NCBI RefSeq assembly: GCF_016757215.1
Contig: NZ_JAESIY010000005.1
Coordinates: 124,001 to 188,000 of the forward strand
DNA: 64,000 nt
Source of the DNA: Fulvivirga sediminis
GTDB taxonomy: Bacteria > Bacteroidota > Bacteroidia > Cytophagales > Cyclobacteriaceae
Direction of reading: 5' to 3'
Below the pieces are notes generated by a model. It was not told the DNA's origin. It was given only the letters and a program-made list of their open reading frames with translations, and did no database searches. This document shows, piece after piece, positions 16,138 to 24,636 of the stretch. Every line of letters starts with the position of its first letter. Within the stretch, counting starts at the first letter, position 1. The translations under genes and the position numbers were made by a program.

Positions 16138-16776
16138 ATGCCACTTCATAAAATCGAAAAAATAAATAGCAACAGATTTCTGGCTTTATGGCACATAGAA
16201 GAATCTTACGAGCATCTGTTTGAAGCTGTAAAAAAAGAAACCGAAGAGTATACTATGCTTACGGCCTTTCGGCATGAAGACAAAAAGAAAGAATGGCTGG
16301 CTTGTAGGCTTACCATTATGTCCTTATGCCAAGAACTAAACTTGCCCTATCATGGTGTAGTAAAGGATGAACACGGCAAACCATTTCTTAAAGGCTGTGA
16401 CGCAGAAATTTCATTATCTCATTCTTATCCGTATGTATCTGTATTACTAGACCTGAAAACCGATGTAGGTATAGATTTGGAACAAAAAAAAGAAAAACTT
16501 ATAAAAGTGCAGCACAAATTCCTTAGTGAAGCAGAAACTCAAAATGCTGATAACAACATAGAAAAACTTGGGATTTACTGGTGTGCTAAAGAAGCCTTAT
16601 ACAAAATTTGCAGCTCTGAGAAGCTCTCTTTCAAAGAGAATATCAAAATAGCACCTTTTGACTTAAAACCTAAAGGAACCATATTTGGCAAAATAATTGT
16701 CAATAGTATTACCAAAAGCTATGAATTAGAATATAGAGTAGAAGAAAACTATATCTTAGCTTTTAACATTAATTAA
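16138..16776 (+). CDS. 4'-phosphopantetheinyl transferase superfamily protein
   Basis: Protein of 212 aa with the Sfp-type signature: GIDLE at 111-115 (Mg-binding Asp113 and Glu115) and WCAKEALYK at 148-156 (Glu152 and Lys156). The EISLSHSYPYV segment before it fits the CoA-binding part. These enzymes attach the phosphopantetheine arm of CoA to a Ser of carrier proteins. Size and motif spacing fit the shorter Bacteroidota form, which may serve acyl-carrier or secondary-metabolite carriers. No carrier protein or synthase gene is adjacent. The next gene follows after only 4 nt. Confidence 0.88.
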   Translation: MPLHKIEKINSNRFLALWHIEESYEHLFEAVKKETEEYTMLTAFRHEDKKKEWLACRLTIMSLCQELNLPYHGVVKDEHGKPFLKGCDAEISLSHSYPYVSVLLDLKTDVGIDLEQKKEKLIKVQHKFLSEAETQNADNNIEKLGIYWCAKEALYKICSSEKLSFKENIKIAPFDLKPKGTIFGKIIVNSITKSYELEYRVEENYILAFNIN

Positions 16777-16780
16777 AGTC

Positions 16781-17353
16781 ATGAATAAAATATTGATCAT
16801 AGCATTATTGACCATAGTACAGCTACCATTGGCTTTAGGGCAAAAGGTAGATGACTTTACATTAAACAACGTTACCAATAACCAAAAGGTATCCCTCTCT
16901 GATTATAAAGACAGCAAAGGGGTAGTGGTAATTTTCACCAGTAACGTCTGTCCTTACTCTGTTTACTACGAAGGAAGGATCACTCAGATCATCTCAGAAT
17001 ACAGCAAAAAGGGTATCAGTTTTATTTTGATCAATGCGCATAATGAAGATAAAGAATCTGAAAGTGACATGAAGAACAAAATGAACACTTGGGGTCTTAA
17101 TGTTGCTTATTTGTCTGATAAAGAACAAAAAGTAATGAATGCCCTACATGCAAGCAAGAGCCCCCATGCCTTTTTACTTAAAAATAATGGAAGCCATTTT
17201 TCAGTTTTTTACCAGGGAGCCATAGATAATAACCCACAGGTAGCTTCAGACGTAAAAGAGCAGTATTTAAAAATTAATATTGACAACTTACTCTCAGGAC
17301 AACCTGCAACTAGCAATGTTAGACCTATAGGATGCATGGTAAAAAGGGGATAA
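16781..17353 (+). CDS. Exported thioredoxin-fold (redoxin/AhpC-TSA-like) protein
   Basis: Protein of 190 aa with a signal peptide at 1-20 (MNKILIIALLTIVQLPLALG), so the product is exported. The thioredoxin fold follows: VDDFTLNN, then FTSNVCPYS with a single Cys57 where thioredoxins have CxxC. A second cysteine, Cys185, sits in the terminal RPIGCMVKRG. Distant-cysteine pairs of this kind fit a peroxiredoxin-like peroxidatic/resolving pair, but this is inference. The gene starts 4 nt after the phosphopantetheinyl transferase gene and ends in a bidirectional terminator. Confidence 0.8.
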   Translation: MNKILIIALLTIVQLPLALGQKVDDFTLNNVTNNQKVSLSDYKDSKGVVVIFTSNVCPYSVYYEGRITQIISEYSKKGISFILINAHNEDKESESDMKNKMNTWGLNVAYLSDKEQKVMNALHASKSPHAFLLKNNGSHFSVFYQGAIDNNPQVASDVKEQYLKINIDNLLSGQPATSNVRPIGCMVKRG

Positions 17354-17362
17354 CCCCCTTTT
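17342..17362. terminator. Shared terminator between the redoxin and SirB1-like genes
   Basis: AAAAGGGG and CCCCTTTT form an 8-bp stem around ATAAC. The A-run before and T-run after make it work on either strand. The stop codon of each convergent gene lies within or next to the stem. Confidence 0.7.
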
Positions 17363-18221
17363 ATATACCTAAATGCCCATGATCCCCTACGCTTTCAAGC
17401 AGAGTCTTTATTTCTTCTGACTTTGAATGATCTCCTATTTTATCAAAAGAAACAACCAAGTTTCTTAAAACTCTAAGTACAATATCTCTATTATCGCAAG
17501 GCTGATAGAAGGTTTCCTCAGGGTTCATCCTTAGCTCATGAATATAATTATCTATATCATCTTTAGAGAAAATAAGTCCCCTATTAAAGGCATTAATATA
17601 AAACTGAGAATAATTCTCATTTTCGCTCTTATAAGTAAGAATAAACAAGTTTGGCAAATTAACACCATAAACAGGCATCTTTAGCTTTCGCGCTACGAGC
17701 ATATAAAGCACACAGAGAGATATAGGATTCCCTTTTCTTGACTCCAAAACCATATTTATCATAGAGTTACTCGGAGAGTGAAAATTCTTAGTATTAGCGC
17801 CAAATTTTAGTTTGCTGAAAATCACACTATTCAAAAGTCTCACCTGATCATAAGGGTGAATATCTGGTTTAAACTCTAACCAAGCGTCATAATAGATCTG
17901 CTCAAGATCCTGCTTAAGTTTAGTATACTCTAAATCAGGATATTGATAGGTCGCCACTATCCACATACCTTCGAGCAAGTCAGGCTCATCTTCAGAAAAC
18001 CATTTCACTAACCGCTCCTGTATCAGATCGAACTGCAATACATGTATCAGCTCCTCTATGCGCTCCTGAACCAAAGGATTTAAATTACTTTCCCATTCTG
18101 TTTCTAAGATAGGAATCATGTTTTCTCCCAGTGAGATAATCTTTTTCTCTACATGCGCAATAATTTCAGCGTCTTCATCATCCAATAACGATACTAAAGC
18201 CTTCAGTTCTTCTTGTTTCAT
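17361..18221 (-). CDS. SirB1-like transglutaminase-fold protein
   Basis: Protein of 286 aa. The centre carries the Transglut_core2/SirB1 signature: RLLNSVIFSKLKFGANTKNF followed by SRKGNPISLCVLYMLVARKL and MPVYGVNLPNLFILTY. The Cys in ISLCVLY sits where the transglutaminase-like catalytic Cys lies, and the rest is helical. SirB1 proteins are widespread but their reaction is unclear. The gene is separated by 8 nt from the upstream carboxyltransferase gene and is probably read from it. The two have no obvious shared pathway. Confidence 0.82.
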   Translation of the reverse strand: MKQEELKALVSLLDDEDAEIIAHVEKKIISLGENMIPILETEWESNLNPLVQERIEELIHVLQFDLIQERLVKWFSEDEPDLLEGMWIVATYQYPDLEYTKLKQDLEQIYYDAWLEFKPDIHPYDQVRLLNSVIFSKLKFGANTKNFHSPSNSMINMVLESRKGNPISLCVLYMLVARKLKMPVYGVNLPNLFILTYKSENENYSQFYINAFNRGLIFSKDDIDNYIHELRMNPEETFYQPCDNRDIVLRVLRNLVVSFDKIGDHSKSEEIKTLLESVGDHGHLGI

Positions 18222-18229
18222 TCAATAAT

Positions 18230-19852
18230 TTAAGTTTGAATAACCCCAACATTAAACTTTTCTACAGGAGCATGGTTTGCCGCCTCTATGCCCATAGATA
18301 TCACCTTTCTTGTTTCTCTAGGGTCAACAATGCCATCCACCCACATTCGTGCTGCTGCATAATATGGGCTAAGTTCTTCATTATATTTATCAGTAATTTC
18401 TTTTAAAAGAGTTTCTTCTTCCTCTTTAGATATTTCTTTACCTTGAGCTTTTAATGTAGCTACTTTTATTTGTAGCAGTGTTTTAGCCGCAGAGGCACCA
18501 CTCATTACCGCCATTTGGGCAGAAGGCCAGGCATATATAAACCTGGGATCATAGGCTTTACCACACATGGCATAATTACCTGCACCATAAGAATTACCTA
18601 TTACAATGGTAAATTTAGGAACAGTAGAGTTAGCCATAGCATTCACCATTTTAGCTCCATCTTTAATAATTCCACCATGTTCCGCCTTACTTCCCACCAT
18701 AAAGCCGCTCACATCCTGTAAAAACACCAAAGGTATCTTACGCTGATTACAGTTCATAATAAAACGTGCAGCTTTATCTGCAGAATCAGAATAAATCACC
18801 CCCCCCATCTGCATCTCTCCTTGCTTACTCTTTACTACTTTTCTTTGATTCGCCACTATTCCAACAGCCCAACCATCAACACGAGCATAGCCGCATACTA
18901 TGGTTTTACCATAGAGCTCTTTGTATTCGTCAAACTCGCTTCCATCTACCAGCTTCCTAATAATATCCTTTATATCATAAGGCGCTGCTCTATCTTTAGG
19001 GAAAGTGCCCAGCAAATCATCAAAGCTTTCTGGCTTCATGGTTTCTTTTCTACTAAAGCCTGCTTTCTCGGCCTCTCCTAGTTTATCAAAAAGTGATTTT
19101 ATATAGTCAAGGCAAGCCTCATCATTATCAAATTTATTATCAGTAACACCTGAAATTTCACAGTGGGTAGTAGCTCCACCTAGGGTCTCATTGTCTATAT
19201 TCTCTCCTATAGCTGCTTTTACCAAATAAGAACCCGCTAAGAAAATAGAGCCTGTTTTGTCTACGATCATAGCCTCATCAGACATAATAGGTAAGTAAGC
19301 CCCGCCAGCAACACAACTGCCCATGATAGCCGCTATTTGCACTATACCCATAGCTGACATTTTAGCATTGTTTCTGAACTGACGCCCAAAATGCTCCTTG
19401 TCTGGAAAAATTTCGTCTTGCATTGGTAAGAATACACCAGCGCTATCCACCAGATAAATAATTGGCAGATGGTTTTCCATTGCTATCTCCTGTGCTCGAA
19501 GATTCTTTTTGGCCGTGATAGGGAACCAGGCTCCAGCTTTTACAGTGGCATCATTAGCCACCACTATGCACATACGACCCTGCACTTTAGCTAATACGGT
19601 TACCACTCCTCCAGAAGGGCAGCCTCCAACATCAGCATACATGCCCTCTCCTGCCAGCAGGCCTATTTCTAAAAGATCACTATCATCATCTACCAGATAG
19701 GCAATACGCTCCCGCGCTGTCAGTTTGCCTTTATGGTGTTGCTTTTCAATTTTTTTCTCTCCTCCACCAAGCTTTGTCTGATCGCTCTTTTTTTTAAGCT
19801 TGTAGATCAGCTGCTTGTGGTGGTCTTCATTTTTATTAAATTCAATATTCAT
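18230..19852 (-). CDS. Acyl-CoA carboxylase carboxyltransferase subunit (methylcrotonyl-CoA carboxylase beta-like)
   Basis: Protein of 540 aa with the two-lobed biotin-dependent carboxyltransferase fold. N lobe: [40 protein letters not shown] lobe: VSGFMVGSKAEHGGIIKDGAK, GNSYGAGNYAMCGKAYDPRF. These motifs fit the methylcrotonyl/geranyl-CoA carboxylase branch (leucine breakdown) more than propionyl-CoA carboxylase. The subunit moves CO2 from carboxybiotin to an enoyl- or acyl-CoA. A biotin carboxylase/carrier gene is not next to it. ATG 19852 is chosen over an upstream TTG-like start because it begins the family's usual N-terminus. Confidence 0.9.
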   Translation of the reverse strand: MNIEFNKNEDHHKQLIYKLKKKSDQTKLGGGEKKIEKQHHKGKLTARERIAYLVDDDSDLLEIGLLAGEGMYADVGGCPSGGVVTVLAKVQGRMCIVVANDATVKAGAWFPITAKKNLRAQEIAMENHLPIIYLVDSAGVFLPMQDEIFPDKEHFGRQFRNNAKMSAMGIVQIAAIMGSCVAGGAYLPIMSDEAMIVDKTGSIFLAGSYLVKAAIGENIDNETLGGATTHCEISGVTDNKFDNDEACLDYIKSLFDKLGEAEKAGFSRKETMKPESFDDLLGTFPKDRAAPYDIKDIIRKLVDGSEFDEYKELYGKTIVCGYARVDGWAVGIVANQRKVVKSKQGEMQMGGVIYSDSADKAARFIMNCNQRKIPLVFLQDVSGFMVGSKAEHGGIIKDGAKMVNAMANSTVPKFTIVIGNSYGAGNYAMCGKAYDPRFIYAWPSAQMAVMSGASAAKTLLQIKVATLKAQGKEISKEEEETLLKEITDKYNEELSPYYAAARMWVDGIVDPRETRKVISMGIEAANHAPVEKFNVGVIQT

Positions 19853-19924
19853 AAGGGATAGCACACAGTAATAAAAGCTCAGTATTAAAACCTAAGCTTC
19901 CATCTCCTGCTTTTTTTGTGTAAA

Positions 19925-19945
19925 AAGAGATTTCATCTCTTATAA
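19925..19945 (-). terminator. Terminator after the MlaD-like gene
   Basis: On the minus strand AAGAGAT and ATCTCTT form a 7-bp stem with a 3-nt loop, followed by a short T-run. It lies about 65 nt past the stop of the MlaD-like gene. The rest of the stretch 19853-20007 shows nothing more. Confidence 0.5.
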
Positions 19946-20007
19946 ATTTAAAACAAAACAGGCAAAATCCAGTGCTATTAATGAAGGAGAGTAGTTAAAA
20001 GCAATAG

Positions 20008-20961
20008 TTAATCCTCTTCTTCCTTATTACGATTACGTTCTATTTTAGACTTTTTCCTGCCAAATGGGGAGAAAAAATCTTTGGGTTGGGTGTCTAAATG
20101 GATCAGTAATTGATCCAGTGTTTCAAAAGTATTATTGAGATTATTATAAAGTGAATCCTCATTTATAAGCTTACCCAATGTACCTTCATTATTAGAAAAA
20201 TGCTCTATAGCCTCATTAAGGTTAGTTAAGGCCTTGTTTGCCTGATCCACAGTATGGTTCAACTCCAATCTCTTTAAAGAGTCACTAAATACAGTAAGAT
20301 TAGATAAAAGTGGTTGAGTTTGTTTCAAAGTAGTATTAAGCTCACCTCCTACCTGATCAAAAGTAGTATTGATAGATCCTAATTTTTGCTTTACATCTGC
20401 AATAGTAGCATTCAAAATGACAGGAGTCTTTTCAAAGCCATCCATCATCCTGTTAATTTTTTCGCTATTGCCATTGAGATTATCTAATATGGCGTTTATT
20501 TTCTTAATAGTAGCCTCCAAGTTATTAGCCACTGGCTGAGCACTTTCTGCTAAGATATCTGCAATCCCTTTATCTAACACGGCTAAGATAGTATCACCAG
20601 GTTCATGAAGTTTTTTAGCATTTCCTGTGCTCAATAGAATAGATTTATTGCCAAGAAAATCACTATTCAACTTAGCTGTAGCTGAGTCTCCTAACACGAT
20701 ATCTCCACTGATATCCATTTCGACCAAAATCTGATCATCGTGATTTTGAAGTAAGTTAATTCTACTCACTCTACCCACAGCAAAACCATTTACCAGCACA
20801 GGGTTAGACACACTTAGTCCGTCTACATTTTCATAAATAGCATAGTATTTATTATTAGATGAGAAAAAATCCTGTCCTTTTAAATAGTTAAAGCCTAAAT
20901 AAAGTATGGCGATTGAGAATACCATAAATACGCCTACTTTTAATTCTTTTGACACCTTCAC
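20008..20961 (-). CDS. MCE/MlaD domain lipid-transport protein
   Basis: Protein of 317 aa with an N-terminal membrane helix at 8-24 and an MCE domain at about 38-115 (YYAIYENVDGLSVSNPVLVN, then GFAVGRVSRINL). The remainder is a long coiled-coil tail of the kind that lines MCE tunnels. MlaD-type proteins carry lipids between inner and outer membranes with an MlaE permease and MlaF ATPase; neither is in the window. The only start at the right place is GTG 20961. It follows the amidase gene by 7 nt, so the two are an envelope operon. Confidence 0.85.
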   Translation of the reverse strand: MKVSKELKVGVFMVFSIAILYLGFNYLKGQDFFSSNNKYYAIYENVDGLSVSNPVLVNGFAVGRVSRINLLQNHDDQILVEMDISGDIVLGDSATAKLNSDFLGNKSILLSTGNAKKLHEPGDTILAVLDKGIADILAESAQPVANNLEATIKKINAILDNLNGNSEKINRMMDGFEKTPVILNATIADVKQKLGSINTTFDQVGGELNTTLKQTQPLLSNLTVFSDSLKRLELNHTVDQANKALTNLNEAIEHFSNNEGTLGKLINEDSLYNNLNNTFETLDQLLIHLDTQPKDFFSPFGRKKSKIERNRNKEEED

Positions 20962-20968
20962 TTAATAA

Positions 20969-21772
20969 TTATTTATTTAAAGACTCTATTTCATTTTTAT
21001 AGTCTCGGAAAGCTCTAAAGATTCCTGAAGCTATGTTACCTTGAACAGATGAATTGTTCAGTTGTTCTTCCTCGGTACTATTAGAAAGATAACCAATTTC
21101 TACCAGAACACTGGGCATGGCCGTACTCCATAATACATAAAGGCTAGATTGCTTAACACCTAAGCTATGTCTTCCTGCCCGGGTTTTAAACTGATTCTCT
21201 ATCTGTGTTGCCAAGTAAATACTTTTTTCTTGAAAAGCAGACTGAGTTAACGAAAAAAGGATGTATGATTCCGGAGAATTGGGATCAAAATCATAAGTTT
21301 TTTCGTAGTCTTCCTCTAAAAGGATCACAGAGTTTTCCCTTTTCGCTACTTCTAAATTTCTACCTGTGTTTTGTGCGCCCATCACATAAGTTTCCGTTCC
21401 TCTTATCTGATTTTTTCTAGTGGTACTTACGCTTTCGGGCAAGGAGTTAGCATGAATAGAAATAAAAACATCAGCTTTATTTTTATTTGCTATTTCCGCC
21501 CTGCCTTTCAGGGTCACAAAAGTATCATCATCCCTGGTGTAAATGACTTTTACATCAGGTAAATACTCTTCTATGTAGCTGCCTAATTTCAGCGCTACTT
21601 TCAATACAAGGTCCTTCTCTTTCGTGCTACTGCCATGAGTACCAGGGTCATGTCCACCATGCCCAGCATCTATTACAACTGTTTTTACTTTAAAATCAGT
21701 TTTTTTTATCTGAGATGATGAACTTAGCAAGGTAATTGCTAAGAGAAGAAAAACTATGGTAATATTCTTCAC
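20969..21772 (-). CDS. N-acetylmuramoyl-L-alanine amidase (amidase_3)
   Basis: Protein of 267 aa from a GTG start at 21772. Residues 1 to about 20 form a signal peptide (VKNITIVFLLLAITLLSSSS, first residue read as Met). The catalytic domain has the zinc motifs VVIDAGHGGHDPGTHG, a KEKDLVLKVALKLG Glu, ISIHANS, and the final Glu in VLVEIGYLSN. It splits the amide between MurNAc and the peptide in peptidoglycan, in the periplasm. Reading further upstream would give a long basic N-terminus and a large overlap with lptD, with no start that makes a signal peptide, so GTG 21772 is preferred. The gene shares a divergent promoter with lptD. Confidence 0.88.
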   Translation of the reverse strand: MKNITIVFLLLAITLLSSSSQIKKTDFKVKTVVIDAGHGGHDPGTHGSSTKEKDLVLKVALKLGSYIEEYLPDVKVIYTRDDDTFVTLKGRAEIANKNKADVFISIHANSLPESVSTTRKNQIRGTETYVMGAQNTGRNLEVAKRENSVILLEEDYEKTYDFDPNSPESYILFSLTQSAFQEKSIYLATQIENQFKTRAGRHSLGVKQSSLYVLWSTAMPSVLVEIGYLSNSTEEEQLNNSSVQGNIASGIFRAFRDYKNEIESLNK

Positions 21773-21787
21773 AATCTTTCGCTTCTT

Positions 21788-21809
21788 AAAAGTTATTCCA
21801 ATAACTTTG
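21788..21809. promoter_or_regulatory. Palindromic bidirectional promoter for the amidase (minus) and lptD (plus)
   Basis: AAAGTTATT-CC-AATAACTTT (21789-21808) is a perfect 9-2-9 inverted repeat. Its two arms hold back-to-back -7 elements: TAACTTTG on plus (21802-21809, exact TAnnTTTG) and TAACTTTT on minus (complement of 21788-21795). The plus element reads toward the lptD TTG start, and the minus element reads toward the amidase GTG start 16 nt away. Confidence 0.55.
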
Positions 21810-21857
21810 CACAAAATTGTAATTTTTTCTCTAAAACCGAAAAATCCGCTACTCAAA

Positions 21858-24566
21858 TTGAAATTCTGGTATTTAGCCAAACACGGTTTACTTTTAGTTT
21901 TTTTTGGTTTCTTCATTGCTTTAGGTCATGCTCAAACTCCTGAAAAAAATATTAGTACACCTAAGGAGGTTCTAGGTAATGAAAACATGGAAGCTGACAC
22001 TATCTCTAATAACAGTGACAGCACCGCATTTGTTGCAGATTCCACAAAAAGTGAGACTCCGAAGAGTGATATTGAAACAACAATCAATTACTCTGCCAGA
22101 GACTCTATTAACTTTTCTGTCGACTCAAAGATAGTGAAACTTTATGGTGATGCTAAAATTGATTATGGAGCTATCAAGCTAGAAGCCGATCACATAGAAA
22201 TAGACTATAACAATCATACACTTACTGCACACGGCAAAGAAGACTCTTTAGGTAGGAAGGTGGGCTACCCCATATTTAAAAATGGTGCAGAGACCTATGA
22301 AACCAAAGACATTAGTTATAATTTCAAAACCGGAGAAGCAAGAATATCAGAGGTAGTAACCCAACAGGGAGAAGGGTACCTTCATGGAGAAACCGTTTAT
22401 AAAAACTCAAAAGATGAGCTCTTTAGCATCAATAACACCTATACTACCTGCGACCTGGCTCATCCGCATTATCGCATAAGGGCTAGAAAAACCAAAGCCA
22501 TACCTAATGATAAAATAGTTTCAGGTCCGTTCAATCTGGAAATTAACGATGTACCAACGCCTTTAGGTTTTATCTTTGGTATGTTCCCTGCTAAAAACGA
22601 AGCTTCATCAGGAATTATAATTCCTTCTTACGGAGAGGAACGACGTAGGGGATTTTATTTAAGAGGTGGGGGTTATTTCTTTGATATTAGCGAATATGTA
22701 AAAATAGCCGTACGTGGAGATGTATATTCTAAAGGGGGGCATGGAGTACATGTAAACAGTGTTTACAAAAAAAGATATGCTTATAACGGTAATGTGAACT
22801 TTGACTACACCAAGCTAAGACTCTCAAACAACATAGAAGACGAAGACACTCGAAATGACTACCGCTTGGCTTGGAGTCACTCGCCTCAATCTAAAGGTAA
22901 TAGCAGATTTTCGGCTTCAGTTAACGCTGCTACCTCTAGCTATAATACCAATAATTATTTGGGTATAAATACACCTGAAGCTCAAAACAGCATTAACAAC
23001 TTTACCCGTAAGTTAAGCTCGAACATATCTTACTCCAAGACCTTTCAGGGAACACCTTTTTCTTTAGGCTTAAGCATGAGACATAATCAAGATGTTCAAA
23101 CTAGAGAAGTAGATCTATTACTTCCTTCTCTAACTTTCAACATGTCAAACATCTATCCATTTAAAAATAAAAATGGAGCCTCTAACAGCTGGGTAGAAAA
23201 GATAAATGTTAGATATTCATTAACAGGAACAAATACTCTCACTAACAATTTAGGAAAAATTGGATCTGATCCCACTATTGATAGTATAGCTCCTTTTGAT
23301 TTCCAAAATTTTGGGACCTTCTTAGAAAACTCTAACAAAGGCTTACAACATAGAATACCATTAAGCACATCATTTAAAGTACTAAAGCACTTTACGGCCT
23401 CCCCGTCTATCAACTATACAGAAAACTGGTATTTTGATAAGCTGGCCTGGGAACTAGATGAAGACAACCCTAACCAGGCTGTAGTGGCAGACACTATTAA
23501 TGGCTTCAACAGGGTTTATGAATATAACTTCAGCACTAGCTTCAGTACCAGGCTATATGGCTTTTTCAATCTAAAAAAAGGAAAAGTGAAGATCCGACAT
23601 GTAATGAACCCTAATATTTCATTATCATATAGGCCTGACTTTGGAGCAGAAAAATACGGCTATTACCAAGAGTTAACCACTGAAGAAGGAGAAACTATTC
23701 TAAGATCTAGATACCAAGGGTATGCTTACGGAGCCCCTTCATATGGTGAAAGCGGTTCTATTAGCTTTTCATTAAACAATAGTTTGGAAATGAAAAATGA
23801 AGCTAAAACAGACTCCACTAATAAAGCGACCAAAGTACCGATCCTTAACAATTTCGGTTTTAATACCGCTTATAATTTTGTTGCGGACTCATTCAAGCTG
23901 TCAAACATCACTTTCAGAGCTAATACATCTGTATTCAAAAAGAAAGTAAATATTAATTTAACAGGTACTGTTGATCCTTATGTTTATGTTTTAAATGATG
24001 TTACGGTTAATTCACAAGGAGACAACATATATGATCAAGACAGAATAGACCAATACACTTGGAATAACGGACAAGGACTCGGACAGCTCTCTAATGCCAA
24101 CCTAGCCATAAGCACGAATCTCAACCCTAGCGGGCAGAAAAGTGATGAAAAAACACGTGAACGGATAAATAACTCTGATTTAAATCAAGCTGACAAAGAC
24201 TTTTTACTTAATAACTCGGCCTCTTATGTAGACTTCACTATACCTTGGAGCTTAAGAGTTAACTACAGTTTTAATTATTCTAAAGTGGGCTTCAGAGATG
24301 CCAAGATCACTCAAACAGTAAGACTATCAGGAGATTTTTCTCTTTCTGAGAAATGGAAAGTAACTTTTAATACTGGCTATGATTTCGAGGAAAAAGCCGT
24401 TTCTCTTACCAACTTTGGTATATCGAGAGATCTACACTGCTGGGAAATGAATATGAACTGGACTCCTTTCGGTGTATATACCAACTATAATTTTACTATA
24501 AGAGTGAAGTCATCCTTACTTCAGGATCTTAAACTGAACAGAACACGAAGCTTCTACGATAATTAA
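21858..24566 (+). CDS. lptD: LPS-assembly outer-membrane protein LptD
   Basis: Protein of about 902 aa. It starts at TTG 21858 with a signal peptide (LKFWYLAKHGLLLVFFGFFI, ending ALGHAQ). Residues about 60-200 form an OstA-like beta-taco (repeats such as KIVKLYGDAKIDYGAIKLEAD). The remainder is a beta-barrel rich in aromatic strands, ending with FTIRVKSSLLQDLKLNRTRS, and has the LptD-typical PTPLGFIFGMFPAKNEASSG segment. It places LPS in the outer membrane. An ATG near 21756 lies upstream of the promoter palindrome and cannot be the start. TTG 21858 is the last in-frame start before the signal peptide. The gene ends in a strong terminator. Confidence 0.9.
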   Translation: MKFWYLAKHGLLLVFFGFFIALGHAQTPEKNISTPKEVLGNENMEADTISNNSDSTAFVADSTKSETPKSDIETTINYSARDSINFSVDSKIVKLYGDAKIDYGAIKLEADHIEIDYNNHTLTAHGKEDSLGRKVGYPIFKNGAETYETKDISYNFKTGEARISEVVTQQGEGYLHGETVYKNSKDELFSINNTYTTCDLAHPHYRIRARKTKAIPNDKIVSGPFNLEINDVPTPLGFIFGMFPAKNEASSGIIIPSYGEERRRGFYLRGGGYFFDISEYVKIAVRGDVYSKGGHGVHVNSVYKKRYAYNGNVNFDYTKLRLSNNIEDEDTRNDYRLAWSHSPQSKGNSRFSASVNAATSSYNTNNYLGINTPEAQNSINNFTRKLSSNISYSKTFQGTPFSLGLSMRHNQDVQTREVDLLLPSLTFNMSNIYPFKNKNGASNSWVEKINVRYSLTGTNTLTNNLGKIGSDPTIDSIAPFDFQNFGTFLENSNKGLQHRIPLSTSFKVLKHFTASPSINYTENWYFDKLAWELDEDNPNQAVVADTINGFNRVYEYNFSTSFSTRLYGFFNLKKGKVKIRHVMNPNISLSYRPDFGAEKYGYYQELTTEEGETILRSRYQGYAYGAPSYGESGSISFSLNNSLEMKNEAKTDSTNKATKVPILNNFGFNTAYNFVADSFKLSNITFRANTSVFKKKVNINLTGTVDPYVYVLNDVTVNSQGDNIYDQDRIDQYTWNNGQGLGQLSNANLAISTNLNPSGQKSDEKTRERINNSDLNQADKDFLLNNSASYVDFTIPWSLRVNYSFNYSKVGFRDAKITQTVRLSGDFSLSEKWKVTFNTGYDFEEKAVSLTNFGISRDLHCWEMNMNWTPFGVYTNYNFTIRVKSSLLQDLKLNRTRSFYDN

Positions 24567-24576
24567 GAGATCAAAA

Positions 24577-24629
24577 CAAGGCATAAAAAAAGGAGTTACT
24601 ATTCAAGCAACTCCTTTTTTTATGCCTTG
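24577..24629. terminator. Strong bidirectional terminator between lptD and lysS
   Basis: A perfect 21-bp stem (24577-24597 with 24609-24629) around an 11-nt loop. The stem has AAAAAAA on the left and TTTTTTT on the right, so it ends transcripts from both convergent genes. Confidence 0.85.
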
Positions 24630-24636
24630 TATCTGC

